From positions 124,001-188,000 of the forward strand of contig NZ_JAERTY010000011.1 of NCBI RefSeq assembly GCF_016746095.1: a stretch of DNA of 64,000 nucleotides, in the 5' to 3' direction. Shown piece after piece: positions 24,998 to 34,377 of the stretch (position 1 is its first letter; each line of letters opens with the position of its first letter). The notes under the pieces are model-generated. The model was not told where the DNA came from, made no database searches, and saw only the letters and a list, made by a program, of their open reading frames with translations. Both the position numbers and the translations under genes were made by a program. The stretch comes from Sphingobacterium faecale (GTDB lineage Bacteria > Bacteroidota > Bacteroidia > Sphingobacteriales > Sphingobacteriaceae).

Positions 24998-26296
24998 ATG
25001 CATACTTATACAGAGGCAATCGACTATCTATACAGTCGATTGCCTATGTTTACGAGAGATGGTGCTTCCGCATATAAAAAGGATTTGAGTCGTACTATTG
25101 CTCTTTGTGGAGCACTTGGAAACCCACAGAATAACTATAAAACCATACATGTAGGCGGTACCAATGGGAAAGGATCTTCTTCCCATATGCTGGCTTCTAT
25201 TTTGAGTGCTGCTGGGTATCGGACGGGCTTATATACCTCTCCTCACTTGATTGATTTTCGTGAACGTATCCGTATAGACGGTCAGCAGATAGATGCTCAG
25301 TTTGTTGTAGACTATGTCAATAGACAACGCAGATTGATCGAAGAGGTACAACCTTCTTTTTTCGAGGCAACGGTGGCCATGGCTTTTGACTATTTTGCTA
25401 CAGAGCAGGTCGATGTGGCGATTATTGAAGTTGGGTTGGGAGGGCGATTGGATAGCACGAATATAATTTATCCTGATGTTACCTTGATTACGAATATCGG
25501 TATGGACCATATGAATCTTCTGGGGGATACTTTAACGGAGATCGCAATCGAAAAAGCGGGGATTATCAAATCGAATACGCCTATTGTTGTTTCGGAAACA
25601 CATCCTATAACCGCACCAGTTTTTATCGATAAAGCATTAACGTGTAATGCTCCATTGACTTTTGCCGATCAGGTATTTAAGGCCAAGCGTATTGGTAAGA
25701 CGGATATCCTGCAGCAGGTAGAGGTCTTTTCCGCTGCTACTAAGGAGGTTTACGACTTGGATTTGACGGGTTCCTATCAGTTGAAAAACGTACTAGGGGT
25801 ACTAGCCGTAGTGGAGCAACTTCGGGGCTTGGGCTATCAGATTCCTGAAGATCGGCTGAAGGAAGGATTGGCACAGGTACAGGCACGGACAGGCTTACAG
25901 GGAAGATGGCAGACGATATCTACGGATCCACGGATCATATGTGATACAGGGCACAATGAAGACGGTATTAAAGAGATAATTAAAAATCTGACAGAGGTCC
26001 ATTTTAAGCAGTTACATGTCGTGATCGGTGCGATGAAAGATAAGGACTTGGATCATATGTTGCCATATCTACCAAAAGATGCAACCTATTATTTTTCTAG
26101 TCCTGATATGCCTAGAGCGATGAGTGCTATGGAGTTGGCAGAGAAGGCTGCTATTTATGGCTTGAAAGGGCAGGAGTGTGGTACTGTAGTCAATGCGCTA
26201 GCGGTGGCTAAAGATGCTTATCAAGTTGGAGACTTAATATTTGTAGGGGGGTCTAATTTTGTTGTTGCGGAGGTATTGAGTAGTATTACTTCTTAA
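24998..26296 (+). CDS. folC: Folylpolyglutamate synthase/dihydrofolate synthase
   Basis: Mur-ligase-fold enzyme that adds glutamate to dihydropteroate and to folates. The ATG at 24998 (MHTYTEAIDYLYSRLPMF) gives 432 residues, the usual length; a TTG two codons earlier is possible but needless. The P-loop is HVGGTNGKGSSSHMLASIL, and Mur-family landmarks follow in order: TSPHLIDFRERI, FEATVAMAFDYF, EVGLGGRLDSTN, TNIGMDHMNLLG and CDTGHNEDGIKEI. It begins 9 bases after the TonB-like gene and is probably co-transcribed with the envelope operon. Its last 11 bases overlap the end of the convergent methyltransferase gene. Confidence 0.95.
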   Translation: MHTYTEAIDYLYSRLPMFTRDGASAYKKDLSRTIALCGALGNPQNNYKTIHVGGTNGKGSSSHMLASILSAAGYRTGLYTSPHLIDFRERIRIDGQQIDAQFVVDYVNRQRRLIEEVQPSFFEATVAMAFDYFATEQVDVAIIEVGLGGRLDSTNIIYPDVTLITNIGMDHMNLLGDTLTEIAIEKAGIIKSNTPIVVSETHPITAPVFIDKALTCNAPLTFADQVFKAKRIGKTDILQQVEVFSAATKEVYDLDLTGSYQLKNVLGVLAVVEQLRGLGYQIPEDRLKEGLAQVQARTGLQGRWQTISTDPRIICDTGHNEDGIKEIIKNLTEVHFKQLHVVIGAMKDKDLDHMLPYLPKDATYYFSSPDMPRAMSAMELAEKAAIYGLKGQECGTVVNALAVAKDAYQVGDLIFVGGSNFVVAEVLSSITS

Positions 26297-27023
26297 AACC
26301 ATGTAAACCGGTGGCACAACCAAAAAAATAGGAGTCTATTTCTAATTCCAGATTATATCGACTAAAGATTTCTTGAATCTGTTGGGTATTTTGGAAGCTT
26401 TTGGTGTAAATCCATAGCATTTTATAATCTGATGGATTTCCTAGGAATAGCTTTCCTAAGACCGGAATGATATGACCTAGGTATAGTCCGTAAAAAAAAG
26501 CCAGTATCCGGGATTGGGGAACAGATACTTCAATACATGTAAATTGACCATTGGGCCTGAGTATTCTACTGAGCTCTTGGGCAAGTATGTCTAGCTGGCT
26601 GTTATTGAAGGTCTTGAGACCATAGGCGCAGGTGACGATATCATAGTGTGACGATGGTAGACGATTTTTCAATACATCGTTCGAGAATAGGGTCAACTGT
26701 TTGCCAAATATACGCTCTCCTTTGGGCGTAGATTTCGAAAGCATTGCCTCCGAAAAATCCAGTGCATGAAAATTAGACTGGGGAAAGTGTTTCTTTAAGT
26801 AACTCCAATTCTCTCCTAAACCAGATAACAAGTCAAGGACATTTAATTTTTCCCTTGAAGGAGTTAGTTTCCGGAGGAATTGTTTTCGCCATCGGATGGA
26901 AAAGCCAAAAGAGGTGATATAATTCATTCTTTCGTAAGAACCTGACATGGTATTGAACAGGTTCTTTACAAATTGTGGGTCATAAATGTTTTTTCTACCG
27001 GTTTGGTTCACTTCATTTTCCAT
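26286..27023 (-). CDS. Divergent UbiE/COQ5-family SAM-dependent methyltransferase
   Basis: A 245-residue class I methyltransferase related to UbiE/MenG, which methylate quinone precursors. The N-terminus has the family pattern: IYDPQFVKNLFNTMSGSYERMN and SFGFSIRWRKQFLRK. The SAM-binding motif I, however, reads LDLLSGLGENWSYLK rather than the usual LD(V/L)ACGTGD. The later landmarks (HALDFSEAMLSK, IVTCAYGLKTFNN, ILRPNGQFTCIEVS, SDYKMLWIYTKSF) also diverge from true MenG. It may act on another substrate, and a separate MenG may exist elsewhere. Its stop overlaps folC by 11 bases on the opposite strand, and it follows uvrA with a 3-base gap, suggesting a uvrA-methyltransferase transcript. Confidence 0.82.
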   Translation of the reverse strand: MENEVNQTGRKNIYDPQFVKNLFNTMSGSYERMNYITSFGFSIRWRKQFLRKLTPSREKLNVLDLLSGLGENWSYLKKHFPQSNFHALDFSEAMLSKSTPKGERIFGKQLTLFSNDVLKNRLPSSHYDIVTCAYGLKTFNNSQLDILAQELSRILRPNGQFTCIEVSVPQSRILAFFYGLYLGHIIPVLGKLFLGNPSDYKMLWIYTKSFQNTQQIQEIFSRYNLELEIDSYFFGCATGLHGFKK

Positions 27024-27026
27024 AGA

Positions 27027-29879
27027 TTATTGACGGCCGGTCATTTCCTCTTTTAAGAAACGTCCTGTTTCACTTTTCTTCTGCTTGATTAAATCTTCAG
27101 GTAGTCCTGCAAACATTAGTTTACCGCCTTCTTTTCCGCCTTCAGGCCCCATATCAATAACCCAGTCGGCTGTTTTGATGACATCGAGATTGTGTTCAAT
27201 AATCAATACGCTATTGCCACGATCTACGAGTCTGTTGATAACTCCCAACAGTACATTGACATCCTCGAAATGTAGACCTGTGGTCGGTTCATCTAGGATG
27301 TAAAAGGTATTTCCGGTATCTTTTTTGGAAAGCTCTGTGGCGAGTTTGACCCGTTGGGCCTCTCCACCGGAAAGCGTAGTTGATGATTGACCTAAGGTGA
27401 TGTACCCCAGCCCAACATCTTCCAAAGTTTTTATCTTACGGTGTATCGATGGAATATGTTCAAAGAAAGCTACAGCATCGTGTATACTCATGTCTAGGAC
27501 GTCGGAGATCGATTTGCCTTTATATCTGACCTCTAATGTCTCTCTATTGTAGCGTTTGCCATGACAGGTCTCGCAAGGTACCTGTACATCGGGAAGAAAG
27601 TTCATCTCGATGATTTTCATGCCTGCACCCTGACAGGTTTCACAACGTCCACCTTTGACATTGAACGAAAATTGACCGGGTTTATAACCTCTGATTTTTG
27701 CTTCAGGTAATTGGACATAGAGTGTCCTGATATCCGAAAACACTCCGGTATATGTTGATGGATTGGATCGGGGAGTACGTCCTATGGGACTCTGATCTAT
27801 TTCGATTACCTTATCGATATGTTCCAGCCCTTTGATACTTTTGTAGGGCATAGGCGTGGCTTTGGCTCTGAAGAAGTGTTTGTTCAGGATAGGATAGAGG
27901 GTGCCTGTGATCAAGCTGGACTTGCCAGAACCCGATACACCAGTTACCAATATCAATTTGCCCAAAGGGAAGTCTACAGAGACATTCTTTAGGTTATTTC
28001 CGGTAGCACCTTTCAAGGATAAGGTATGACCATTTCCATCTCGACGTTTCTTAGGAATTTGAACTTCCTTTTTGCCATTTAAATAGTCAGCAGTTAGGGA
28101 GCTGGCTTTTAAAATCTGTTTTGGTGTACCCTCAGCTACGACTTGACCACCATGAATCCCTGCTGCCGGTCCCATGTCTATGACGTAATCTGCATGGAGT
28201 ATCATGTCCTTATCGTGCTCGACAACCAATACCGAGTTGCCGATGTCCCGTAGATTTTTTAAGGAATTAATCAAACGCTCATTGTCCCGTTGGTGGAGAC
28301 CGATACTAGGCTCATCGAGGATATACAATACATTGACCAATTGCGACCCGATTTGCGTAGCTAGCCGTATACGCTGAGCCTCACCGCCCGAAAGTGTCTT
28401 GGACGAGCGATCTAGGCTGAGATAGTTTAGGCCAACATCTAGTAAAAATCCTAAACGTGTGCGTATCTCTTTAAGAATCTCTACGGCAATTACTTTTTGA
28501 CGTTCGTCAATCCGTTTTTCTATTTCTTCGAGCCAGCCCATTAATGAGGAGATATCCATTGCCGCTAGCTCACTGATGTTTTTGTTATCAATTCTAAAAT
28601 GTAGTGATTCCTGTTTAAGTCGTGCTCCTTGACAACTTGGACAACATATCTTAGTTCTGAAATCTTCTAAGGTTGGAGCATCATCCCTGGTTTTACCTGT
28701 ATATTCTTCGAGCATTTTGAATATACCAGAGAAACTGACTTTATATTCACGTGCTCCATAGGATCCATAAGAAACGGTAAGTGAAATGGGTTCCCCTGCA
28801 CCAAAGAGTAAAATGTCAATTTGTTCTTCCGTTAGTTTTTCGATGGGGGTAGTCAGTGAAAATTCAAACTTCTGTGCTACGGCTTTTAATACAGCAAAGT
28901 TCCAGGACTCTCGTACAGGTCCTAACGGTACTATTGCTCCCTTTTGTATACTGAGCTTACGGTCTGGTATGACTGTGTTTTTGTCGATCTCAAATATATA
29001 GCCTAATCCATCACATTTGGGACAAGCACCATAAGGGGAATTAAATGAGAATGTATTGGGTTGTGGTTCATCGTATGAGATTCCAGACTCGGCATCCATA
29101 AGATAGCGGCTAAAGAACTGCTCTTTTGTATTTTCCTTGTTAGCTATCTTGATGATACCCTTAGCTGCTTTCATAGCCTGTAGTACGGAGGTGTATAAGC
29201 GCTTGCGATCCTCTTCTTCTACTATCAATCGGTCCACTACAATCTCAATATCGTGTATTTTGTATCGATCTACCTGCATTTTTGGTACCAGTTCCAAAAG
29301 GTCTCCATCTACGCGTACTTTGGTATAACCCTGTTTTCGGATCTGTTCAAATAACTCTCTGTAATGTCCTTTACGCCCTTTGATAATCGGTGCTAAAATA
29401 TAAATAGCCTCTTTGTTAAAATCTTCTAATATTCTGTCAACAATCTGATCTTCGGACATTCGTTGCATCCGTTTTCCGCTGATAAAAGAGAAAGCTTCGC
29501 TTGCCCGAGCATACAGTAGGCGTAAAAAATCATATATCTCCGTAATGGTTCCTACTGTAGATCTTGGATTTTTGCTGGTTGTTTTTTGTTCGATTGAGAT
29601 CACTGGACTTAATCCGGATATCTTGTCGACATCAGGACGCTCCATACCTCCTAGAAATTGACGGCTATATGCCGAAAAAGTCTCCATATAACGACGCTGC
29701 CCTTCGGCATAAATAGTGTCAAAAGCTAAGGAAGATTTTCCAGAACCACTGAGGCCGGTTATGACAACAAGTTCATTTCTGGGAAATGAGATGTCTATGT
29801 TTTTGAGGTTATGGACACGGGCGCCAAATACCTCAACTTCATTCTGATCTCCTAAATCTACTGCTTTTGTTTTTGCCAT
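27027..29879 (-). CDS. uvrA: UvrABC excision nuclease subunit A
   Basis: DNA damage recognition ATPase of nucleotide excision repair. The 950 residues hold two ABC modules. The first has Walker A GLSGSGKSSLAFDT and signature TLSGGEAQRIRLATQIG. The second has Walker A GVSGSGKSSLITGTLYP and signature TLSGGEAQRVKLATELS. Zinc-binding Cys pairs are seen in CPKCDGLGYIF, CCPSCQGARLKQ, CETCQGAGMKII and CETCHGKRYN. Q-loop and Walker B regions (YILDEPSIGLHQRD, FYILDEPTTGLHFED) are intact. The ATG at 29879 begins MAKTKAVDLGDQNEVEVFGARVHNLKNID, a normal N-terminus. A -7 element lies 24 bases upstream. Confidence 0.98.
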   Translation of the reverse strand: MAKTKAVDLGDQNEVEVFGARVHNLKNIDISFPRNELVVITGLSGSGKSSLAFDTIYAEGQRRYMETFSAYSRQFLGGMERPDVDKISGLSPVISIEQKTTSKNPRSTVGTITEIYDFLRLLYARASEAFSFISGKRMQRMSEDQIVDRILEDFNKEAIYILAPIIKGRKGHYRELFEQIRKQGYTKVRVDGDLLELVPKMQVDRYKIHDIEIVVDRLIVEEEDRKRLYTSVLQAMKAAKGIIKIANKENTKEQFFSRYLMDAESGISYDEPQPNTFSFNSPYGACPKCDGLGYIFEIDKNTVIPDRKLSIQKGAIVPLGPVRESWNFAVLKAVAQKFEFSLTTPIEKLTEEQIDILLFGAGEPISLTVSYGSYGAREYKVSFSGIFKMLEEYTGKTRDDAPTLEDFRTKICCPSCQGARLKQESLHFRIDNKNISELAAMDISSLMGWLEEIEKRIDERQKVIAVEILKEIRTRLGFLLDVGLNYLSLDRSSKTLSGGEAQRIRLATQIGSQLVNVLYILDEPSIGLHQRDNERLINSLKNLRDIGNSVLVVEHDKDMILHADYVIDMGPAAGIHGGQVVAEGTPKQILKASSLTADYLNGKKEVQIPKKRRDGNGHTLSLKGATGNNLKNVSVDFPLGKLILVTGVSGSGKSSLITGTLYPILNKHFFRAKATPMPYKSIKGLEHIDKVIEIDQSPIGRTPRSNPSTYTGVFSDIRTLYVQLPEAKIRGYKPGQFSFNVKGGRCETCQGAGMKIIEMNFLPDVQVPCETCHGKRYNRETLEVRYKGKSISDVLDMSIHDAVAFFEHIPSIHRKIKTLEDVGLGYITLGQSSTTLSGGEAQRVKLATELSKKDTGNTFYILDEPTTGLHFEDVNVLLGVINRLVDRGNSVLIIEHNLDVIKTADWVIDMGPEGGKEGGKLMFAGLPEDLIKQKKSETGRFLKEEMTGRQ

Positions 29880-29903
29880 GGGACGTTAAGTTTTTGCAAC
29901 TTG

Positions 29904-29911
29904 CAAAGTTA
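29904..29911 (-). promoter_or_regulatory. Candidate -7 element of uvrA
   Basis: Minus-strand TAACTTTG matches TAnnTTTG, 24 bases before the uvrA ATG. No -33 TTG was seen, and no SOS-box-like dyad was noted. Confidence 0.4.
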
Positions 29912-30017
29912 CTGAATATTAATCGGACTTTATAGGAAGGCTCTCATTAGAGTAATGCTTTTTTAGTATTGATAATAGTTTTATTTGTAAATTGTACCGA
30001 ATCAAATCAAGAAATCT

Positions 30018-31061
30018 GTGAAGAAATTAGATTTAAGTAGACAGGAAAAAGAAGTTGTAGACCAAGCCTTACAGCATTGGTATGAACAAAGTTTGTTGGA
30101 CGAAAATAAAGTGCAAGAGCTGAAGGATAATCTGGATGAACGTAGCTTTGACTGGAAGGTCCTTGCAAGGTACGCTTTTTGGGTTGCACTGGCTTCTTTG
30201 GTGCTTTCCGTAGTATCTTTGTTTGCTGATGATATGTTAGTTCGTTTTGTCGAGCGTTTCTATGAAACACCGAATATCGTGTTCTGCCTGTTCTTTGCAG
30301 TGCTGGCGTCGGCCTTTTATGTGCTTGGACTCCGGAATAAAAAAAGATACCCTGACAAAACTTTTTCTAATGAGACAATGATGCTGGCCGGCGCTTTTTC
30401 TACGGCTGCAAGCATTGGTTTTTTAGGACAGATTCTAGACCGGAATACGCACTATTTTACTATTCTCTTTTTTATGTCGATCTTGATTTATGCTGTGCTA
30501 GCGGTCAAGCTACAATCAAAATTAATTTGGGTCTTTACCTTGGTTGCACTGGGCATATGGTTCGCTACCGAGACGGCGCTGCACAGCGAATGGGGCTGGA
30601 AGTTTTGGGGAATGAATTTTCCGTTGCGGTTTACTATTTTTGGAGCTCTGCTTACCGTAGCTTCGATTTACATTCAACCGCGCTGGAAAGCATTGAACGA
30701 ATTTCAGTCAACGAGTTTTGTTATAGGTCTTCTCTATACGATGATTGCTTTATGGTGTCTCTCTATCTTTGGGAATTATAGTGATTTTGAGGCATGGACG
30801 CAAATACGACAATATGAAATTTTATATTGGGGATTATTAGCCATAGCTATTTCGTTAGCACTTGCCTTGTATGGGTTGAAGAAGAAGGATCCGGTCATAC
30901 GAGATATTGGCTTTGTTTTTTTTCTGCTTAATCTCTACACCCGTTTTGTAGAATATCTTTGGGATAATATCAATCGTACTGTTTTCTTTCTACTATTAGC
31001 AATTTCATTTTGGCTAGTAGGACGTTGGTCCGAAAAGATATGGAAAAAAAAGAGCACCTGA
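30018..31061 (+). CDS. DUF2157-domain polytopic membrane protein
   Basis: A 347-residue protein starting at a GTG (MKKLDLSRQEKEVVDQALQHW). The N-terminal ~60 residues are soluble and helical, as in DUF2157 proteins, and the rest contains about eight to nine membrane segments (for example FWVALASLVLSVVSLFA and YWGLLAIAISLALALYGL). The domain is widespread and uncharacterised. Nothing in the sequence indicates a substrate or enzymatic motif. It is divergent from uvrA and convergent with the osmC-like gene, with a weak GC hairpin (31054-31069) overlapping its 3' end. Confidence 0.8.
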   Translation: MKKLDLSRQEKEVVDQALQHWYEQSLLDENKVQELKDNLDERSFDWKVLARYAFWVALASLVLSVVSLFADDMLVRFVERFYETPNIVFCLFFAVLASAFYVLGLRNKKRYPDKTFSNETMMLAGAFSTAASIGFLGQILDRNTHYFTILFFMSILIYAVLAVKLQSKLIWVFTLVALGIWFATETALHSEWGWKFWGMNFPLRFTIFGALLTVASIYIQPRWKALNEFQSTSFVIGLLYTMIALWCLSIFGNYSDFEAWTQIRQYEILYWGLLAIAISLALALYGLKKKDPVIRDIGFVFFLLNLYTRFVEYLWDNINRTVFFLLLAISFWLVGRWSEKIWKKKST

Positions 31062-31072
31062 TTGGGTGCCCC

Positions 31073-31489
31073 TTAGTTGATTTTGATACTATAGGTGATT
31101 TCAACACCACCTGCAGCAAGCATGTCGTGTACTGAACAGTATTTTTTGACGGCTAATTCTGCCGCCTTTTGTGCTTTATTCTCATCTATATTGCCTTTTA
31201 ACAGGAAGCTGATATGGATCTTCGTAAAGATATTAGGTATTTCATCCCTGCGCTCTCCCTCTACTTCGACCTGTATGTCTTGTATCTCTTGTCTCTGTTT
31301 TTGTAGAATTGTTGTCAGGTCAAATACACTGCATGAGCCTAAAGCCATTAAGACCAGCTCCATGGGGCGAACGCCCTTCTCTTCTCCTCCTATAGAGGTA
31401 GGGCCGTCAATATTTACTTTGATTGGTGAGGATACACTCGATGCCTCAAAATGTACGGCATTATTGACTCTTTGTAATACTGCTTTCAT
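31073..31489 (-). CDS. OsmC/Ohr-family peroxide-detoxifying protein
   Basis: A 138-residue protein of the OsmC family, which reduces organic hydroperoxides with a pair of cysteines. Both family cysteines are present: GSCSVFDLTTIL (about residue 53) and KKYCSVHDML (about 118). The glycine-rich segment GGEEKGVRPMELVLMALGSC is the usual dimer and active-site region. It is the YhfA-like OsmC branch rather than Ohr, judged by length and motifs. It is a single gene on the minus strand, convergent with the DUF2157 gene. Confidence 0.88.
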   Translation of the reverse strand: MKAVLQRVNNAVHFEASSVSSPIKVNIDGPTSIGGEEKGVRPMELVLMALGSCSVFDLTTILQKQRQEIQDIQVEVEGERRDEIPNIFTKIHISFLLKGNIDENKAQKAAELAVKKYCSVHDMLAAGGVEITYSIKIN

Positions 31490-31609
31490 CTGTCTGTTTT
31501 TTTATTTCGATCATGAGAAGATTTGATCTAATGATTCTATGGATTCCGCCTAACTCTGATAATATTCAAACTTATATAAAAAAATCTCTGTATTAAAGTG
31601 TTCTGATCA

Positions 31610-31645
31610 AAAAAGAGGCACTTTAGTTTTGAAGTGCCTCTTTTT
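31610..31645 (-). terminator. Terminator of the FadL/GDSL operon
   Basis: A stem of 14 bp (31610-31623 / 31632-31645, core GAGGCACTT/AAGTGCCTC) with A5/T5 outer arms, 16 bases beyond the GDSL gene stop on the minus strand. Confidence 0.85.
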
Positions 31646-31661
31646 GATCGAAATATGTGTT

Positions 31662-32996
31662 TTATGGCATCTTCACACCACGATATTTCATAGCGTCAAC
31701 TTTGTCCAATTGACTGCCATATTTTGCATTGATTGCTTCAATGAAGATATTGGCCATAATGGCATAGCCCATAGGGGTAAGGTGGACCCCATCTAGTGAG
31801 AAAACATTTCCGGTAATATACTTGTTGCTGATAATTACGCCGTTGTATACATAGCCGTTCTTAACCTTGTTTAGGAAAGCATGGATATCGGCTAAGGCAA
31901 GATCATTGTCTTTAGCAACTTCACGGATCATGTTATTATATTGATCAATACGTGTTTTAACTTCTGCTACCTCCGTCTCATCGAGTACATATTGGCTTTC
32001 GATAGGATTGTAAGGGTGTAGACCATAAGGGATGTTTTGGTCATTCAGTTTTCCCAACAAGCCTGAAGAAGCAAAGGGTAATACAAATAGGTCATTGTCT
32101 GTTGCAGGTCTTGTGCCAGCTTTGGTCGTGATGAAGAGCGCTTCTACGGGAGGACCGCCTTGGGCGGCAGAGGCAGTATTAGCCGCTTGTAATAGTGCTT
32201 GCCGGGTTACTGTGGTGAGAAAGGGGACTGCAGAAACATCAGGAATAGTAGCTATGACACCTTTTTTTTGTTTGTTTCCAGTTAGATCTTTAATAAAAGC
32301 TTTAAGGTTAGTTTCAAATTTAACAATATCTGTAAGCGTACTTGTGCCGTCTGGTTTTACGACTCCTCCATTTGTTGCATACCCTAAAGCATCGTTATTG
32401 CCTAGACTAAAGGAGAAAAAAGTGTGGTTTTTGGAAGTTGCGAACTGACGGTAAGTAGTTGTTGCAGCATCATCCGGCAGTAGTCTTTCAAAGTAAGCAT
32501 TACCTAGGGGGGAGCCTAGACCTTTTAAGTCAACCATATCGAGACGCATCCCAGGCACACCAAGATTATTGATTTCGTCCGTATATTTTGTATATAGGGG
32601 TTTGTCGAGAGGTGATAAGCCTCGTACTGCTAGCTTATCGGTAACCTCTTCCGTCACAGGCTGACCATTGACTAATGCTTTCAAACGGATATAGCCCGAG
32701 CCGTTAGATTGGCTTTCTGTAAAGAAGGGTGATTTGAATTCGCCCCCGCCTTGAGCTTTCATTTTTTCTGCAATCATTACAGGGAATGCCAGTTGCTGAC
32801 CTTCTAAGTATAAACCTCCATCGGCAAATCCTGCAGTGAGTGAGTTTCCGATAGCAATATACTTGGAAAAATCAGCCTTCGAGGCGCTGGTGTTTTCAAT
32901 CGGTTTGGCATTATCAATTTTGGGAGCACACGATGCTGCTATCCCACAGCTTATAAGGCTTATATAGAGTTTAATGTTTTTTCTGAATCTTTTCAT
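31662..32996 (-). CDS. SGNH/GDSL-family lipoprotein hydrolase
   Basis: A 444-residue lipoprotein: the signal peptide ends in the lipobox GIAASC, so the mature N-terminus is a lipid-modified Cys in the outer membrane. The SGNH esterase/lipase core begins YIAIGNSLTAGFADGG (block I, catalytic Ser in GNSLT), with an Asn-containing block III (SFSLGNNDALGYA) and the C-terminal catalytic Asp/His in SLDGVHLTPMGYAIMAN. It lies 21 bases downstream of a FadL-type outer-membrane protein. In Bacteroidota this pairing suggests ester hydrolysis at the cell surface coupled to uptake of the freed fatty acid or hydrophobic product. That coupling is inference. Confidence 0.9.
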   Translation of the reverse strand: MKRFRKNIKLYISLISCGIAASCAPKIDNAKPIENTSASKADFSKYIAIGNSLTAGFADGGLYLEGQQLAFPVMIAEKMKAQGGGEFKSPFFTESQSNGSGYIRLKALVNGQPVTEEVTDKLAVRGLSPLDKPLYTKYTDEINNLGVPGMRLDMVDLKGLGSPLGNAYFERLLPDDAATTTYRQFATSKNHTFFSFSLGNNDALGYATNGGVVKPDGTSTLTDIVKFETNLKAFIKDLTGNKQKKGVIATIPDVSAVPFLTTVTRQALLQAANTASAAQGGPPVEALFITTKAGTRPATDNDLFVLPFASSGLLGKLNDQNIPYGLHPYNPIESQYVLDETEVAEVKTRIDQYNNMIREVAKDNDLALADIHAFLNKVKNGYVYNGVIISNKYITGNVFSLDGVHLTPMGYAIMANIFIEAINAKYGSQLDKVDAMKYRGVKMP

Positions 32997-33017
32997 CTGT
33001 CAATAATTTTAGATTAT

Positions 33018-34238
33018 TTACCATTTGTAGCTGAACGAAATTGCGGGAGCATGGATATTCGTCTTGAATGTTCCATTCAAACCTGTCACTGTATTAGTCA
33101 CGGTACGTTCCAGAATGCGTTGGAAGGTATATGCTCCGGTTAATTCAAATCTATCCGAAATATCATAGGTAAATCCTAGTGAAGCCATGACACGATTATT
33201 GTCTGGAGTCTCTGCGTATACGTATTCCGCCATGACAGGACTATAGACATAGCCAATACCTGTCCTTAGATCCAACCTACCTGTTGCCTTATAATTAACC
33301 CCAACTTTGCTAGAGAAGGCATTTTGATATTTTTTTGGCTGATAGGTGTCTTCTAATGCCGAAGTATTGTCTTTGTAGTCAAAAGTTAAGGACTTATAGA
33401 TATCGTAACCTATGAACGTTCCATCTGCTGCAAGATCCACTTTATCGCCGATCGGGAATGATACTCCCACGTTGAATGAGGCAGGAAGTGGCAATTCTGC
33501 ATTAAAAGTGGTGGTAGGAAATGAAGTTGCTAAAGCATCAGGTACTGTGAATTTAGCATCGCCATCTTTTAATTTAGTAATGACTTTGGAGCGATAGCTC
33601 AGGGATATGGAAAATTCATCTTCTAAGTTGTAGTGAACCCCGACATTGTAGCCCGTACCAGTACCCATCCCTGACAATTCTGCACGACCTGGATTACCAT
33701 TTGCATCAAAAGCAGGAATTGAACGTGATAGATCAACGAAGCCCAGATTATAAACAAATCCTCCCCCTATGCTGAAGTTATCCGTAATTTTAAAGCTTAG
33801 CGTCGGCTGTATGTAAATAGCACGCATCTGAAGATGATTCAGTTCATACTTACCAGGCCAATCCTGGCCCCAGTCTACAGCTCCGCCAAACGGGGTATAT
33901 ACGCCAAGACCTGCTTTCCACCAGGTATCCTTAGGACCCAAGGTCGCAAATATGGAAAAAGGCGGGGTAATCTGGAACTTAGTGTCATACTGTTGTGTAG
34001 AATTAACTTCTTTGAAGGCTGATCGGTACATAATTGCGGATGCCCCTGCGGAGACCGCATTGTGATTCATCTTCGCGAGAGCTCCAGGATTATAAAATAT
34101 ACTGGATTCATCAACAAATAATGCAGAACCAGCTCCCGCCATACCAAGAGCCTTTATGCCTTGTGTGTTTACTTGTGAGCCTTGAGCAAATACGAGAGTC
34201 GGGCTAGCTAATAGAAACGATAATAGTAGTTTTTTCAT
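33018..34238 (-). CDS. OmpP1/FadL/TodX-family outer membrane transporter
   Basis: A 406-residue outer-membrane barrel for hydrophobic compounds such as long-chain fatty acids. It has a signal peptide (MKKLLLSFLLASPTLVFAQ) and the family N-terminal hatch motif: GIKALGMAGAGSALFVDESS followed by IFYNPGALAKM. Alternating beta strands fill the rest, ending in ISFSYKW with a terminal aromatic residue. It is the first gene of a two-gene transcript with the GDSL lipoprotein. Upstream is a 140-base A/T-rich gap divergent with tpx. Confidence 0.9.
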   Translation of the reverse strand: MKKLLLSFLLASPTLVFAQGSQVNTQGIKALGMAGAGSALFVDESSIFYNPGALAKMNHNAVSAGASAIMYRSAFKEVNSTQQYDTKFQITPPFSIFATLGPKDTWWKAGLGVYTPFGGAVDWGQDWPGKYELNHLQMRAIYIQPTLSFKITDNFSIGGGFVYNLGFVDLSRSIPAFDANGNPGRAELSGMGTGTGYNVGVHYNLEDEFSISLSYRSKVITKLKDGDAKFTVPDALATSFPTTTFNAELPLPASFNVGVSFPIGDKVDLAADGTFIGYDIYKSLTFDYKDNTSALEDTYQPKKYQNAFSSKVGVNYKATGRLDLRTGIGYVYSPVMAEYVYAETPDNNRVMASLGFTYDISDRFELTGAYTFQRILERTVTNTVTGLNGTFKTNIHAPAISFSYKW

Positions 34239-34377
34239 AAGCTTATTTGGTTAACATATTTCTTTAAAATATAATGCTAACATAGTATTTTTTTTTCAAT
34301 AAAAATAATTTTATCTGTTTTTTTGATAGCCATATTCCTTGAAAATTACTATCTTAATGGCATCAAATAATATTATC

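Noticed and set aside
31095..31526. A 143-codon plus-strand frame over osmC
   Set aside because: It is antisense to a gene with both OsmC cysteines; low-complexity Ser/Cys-rich translation.
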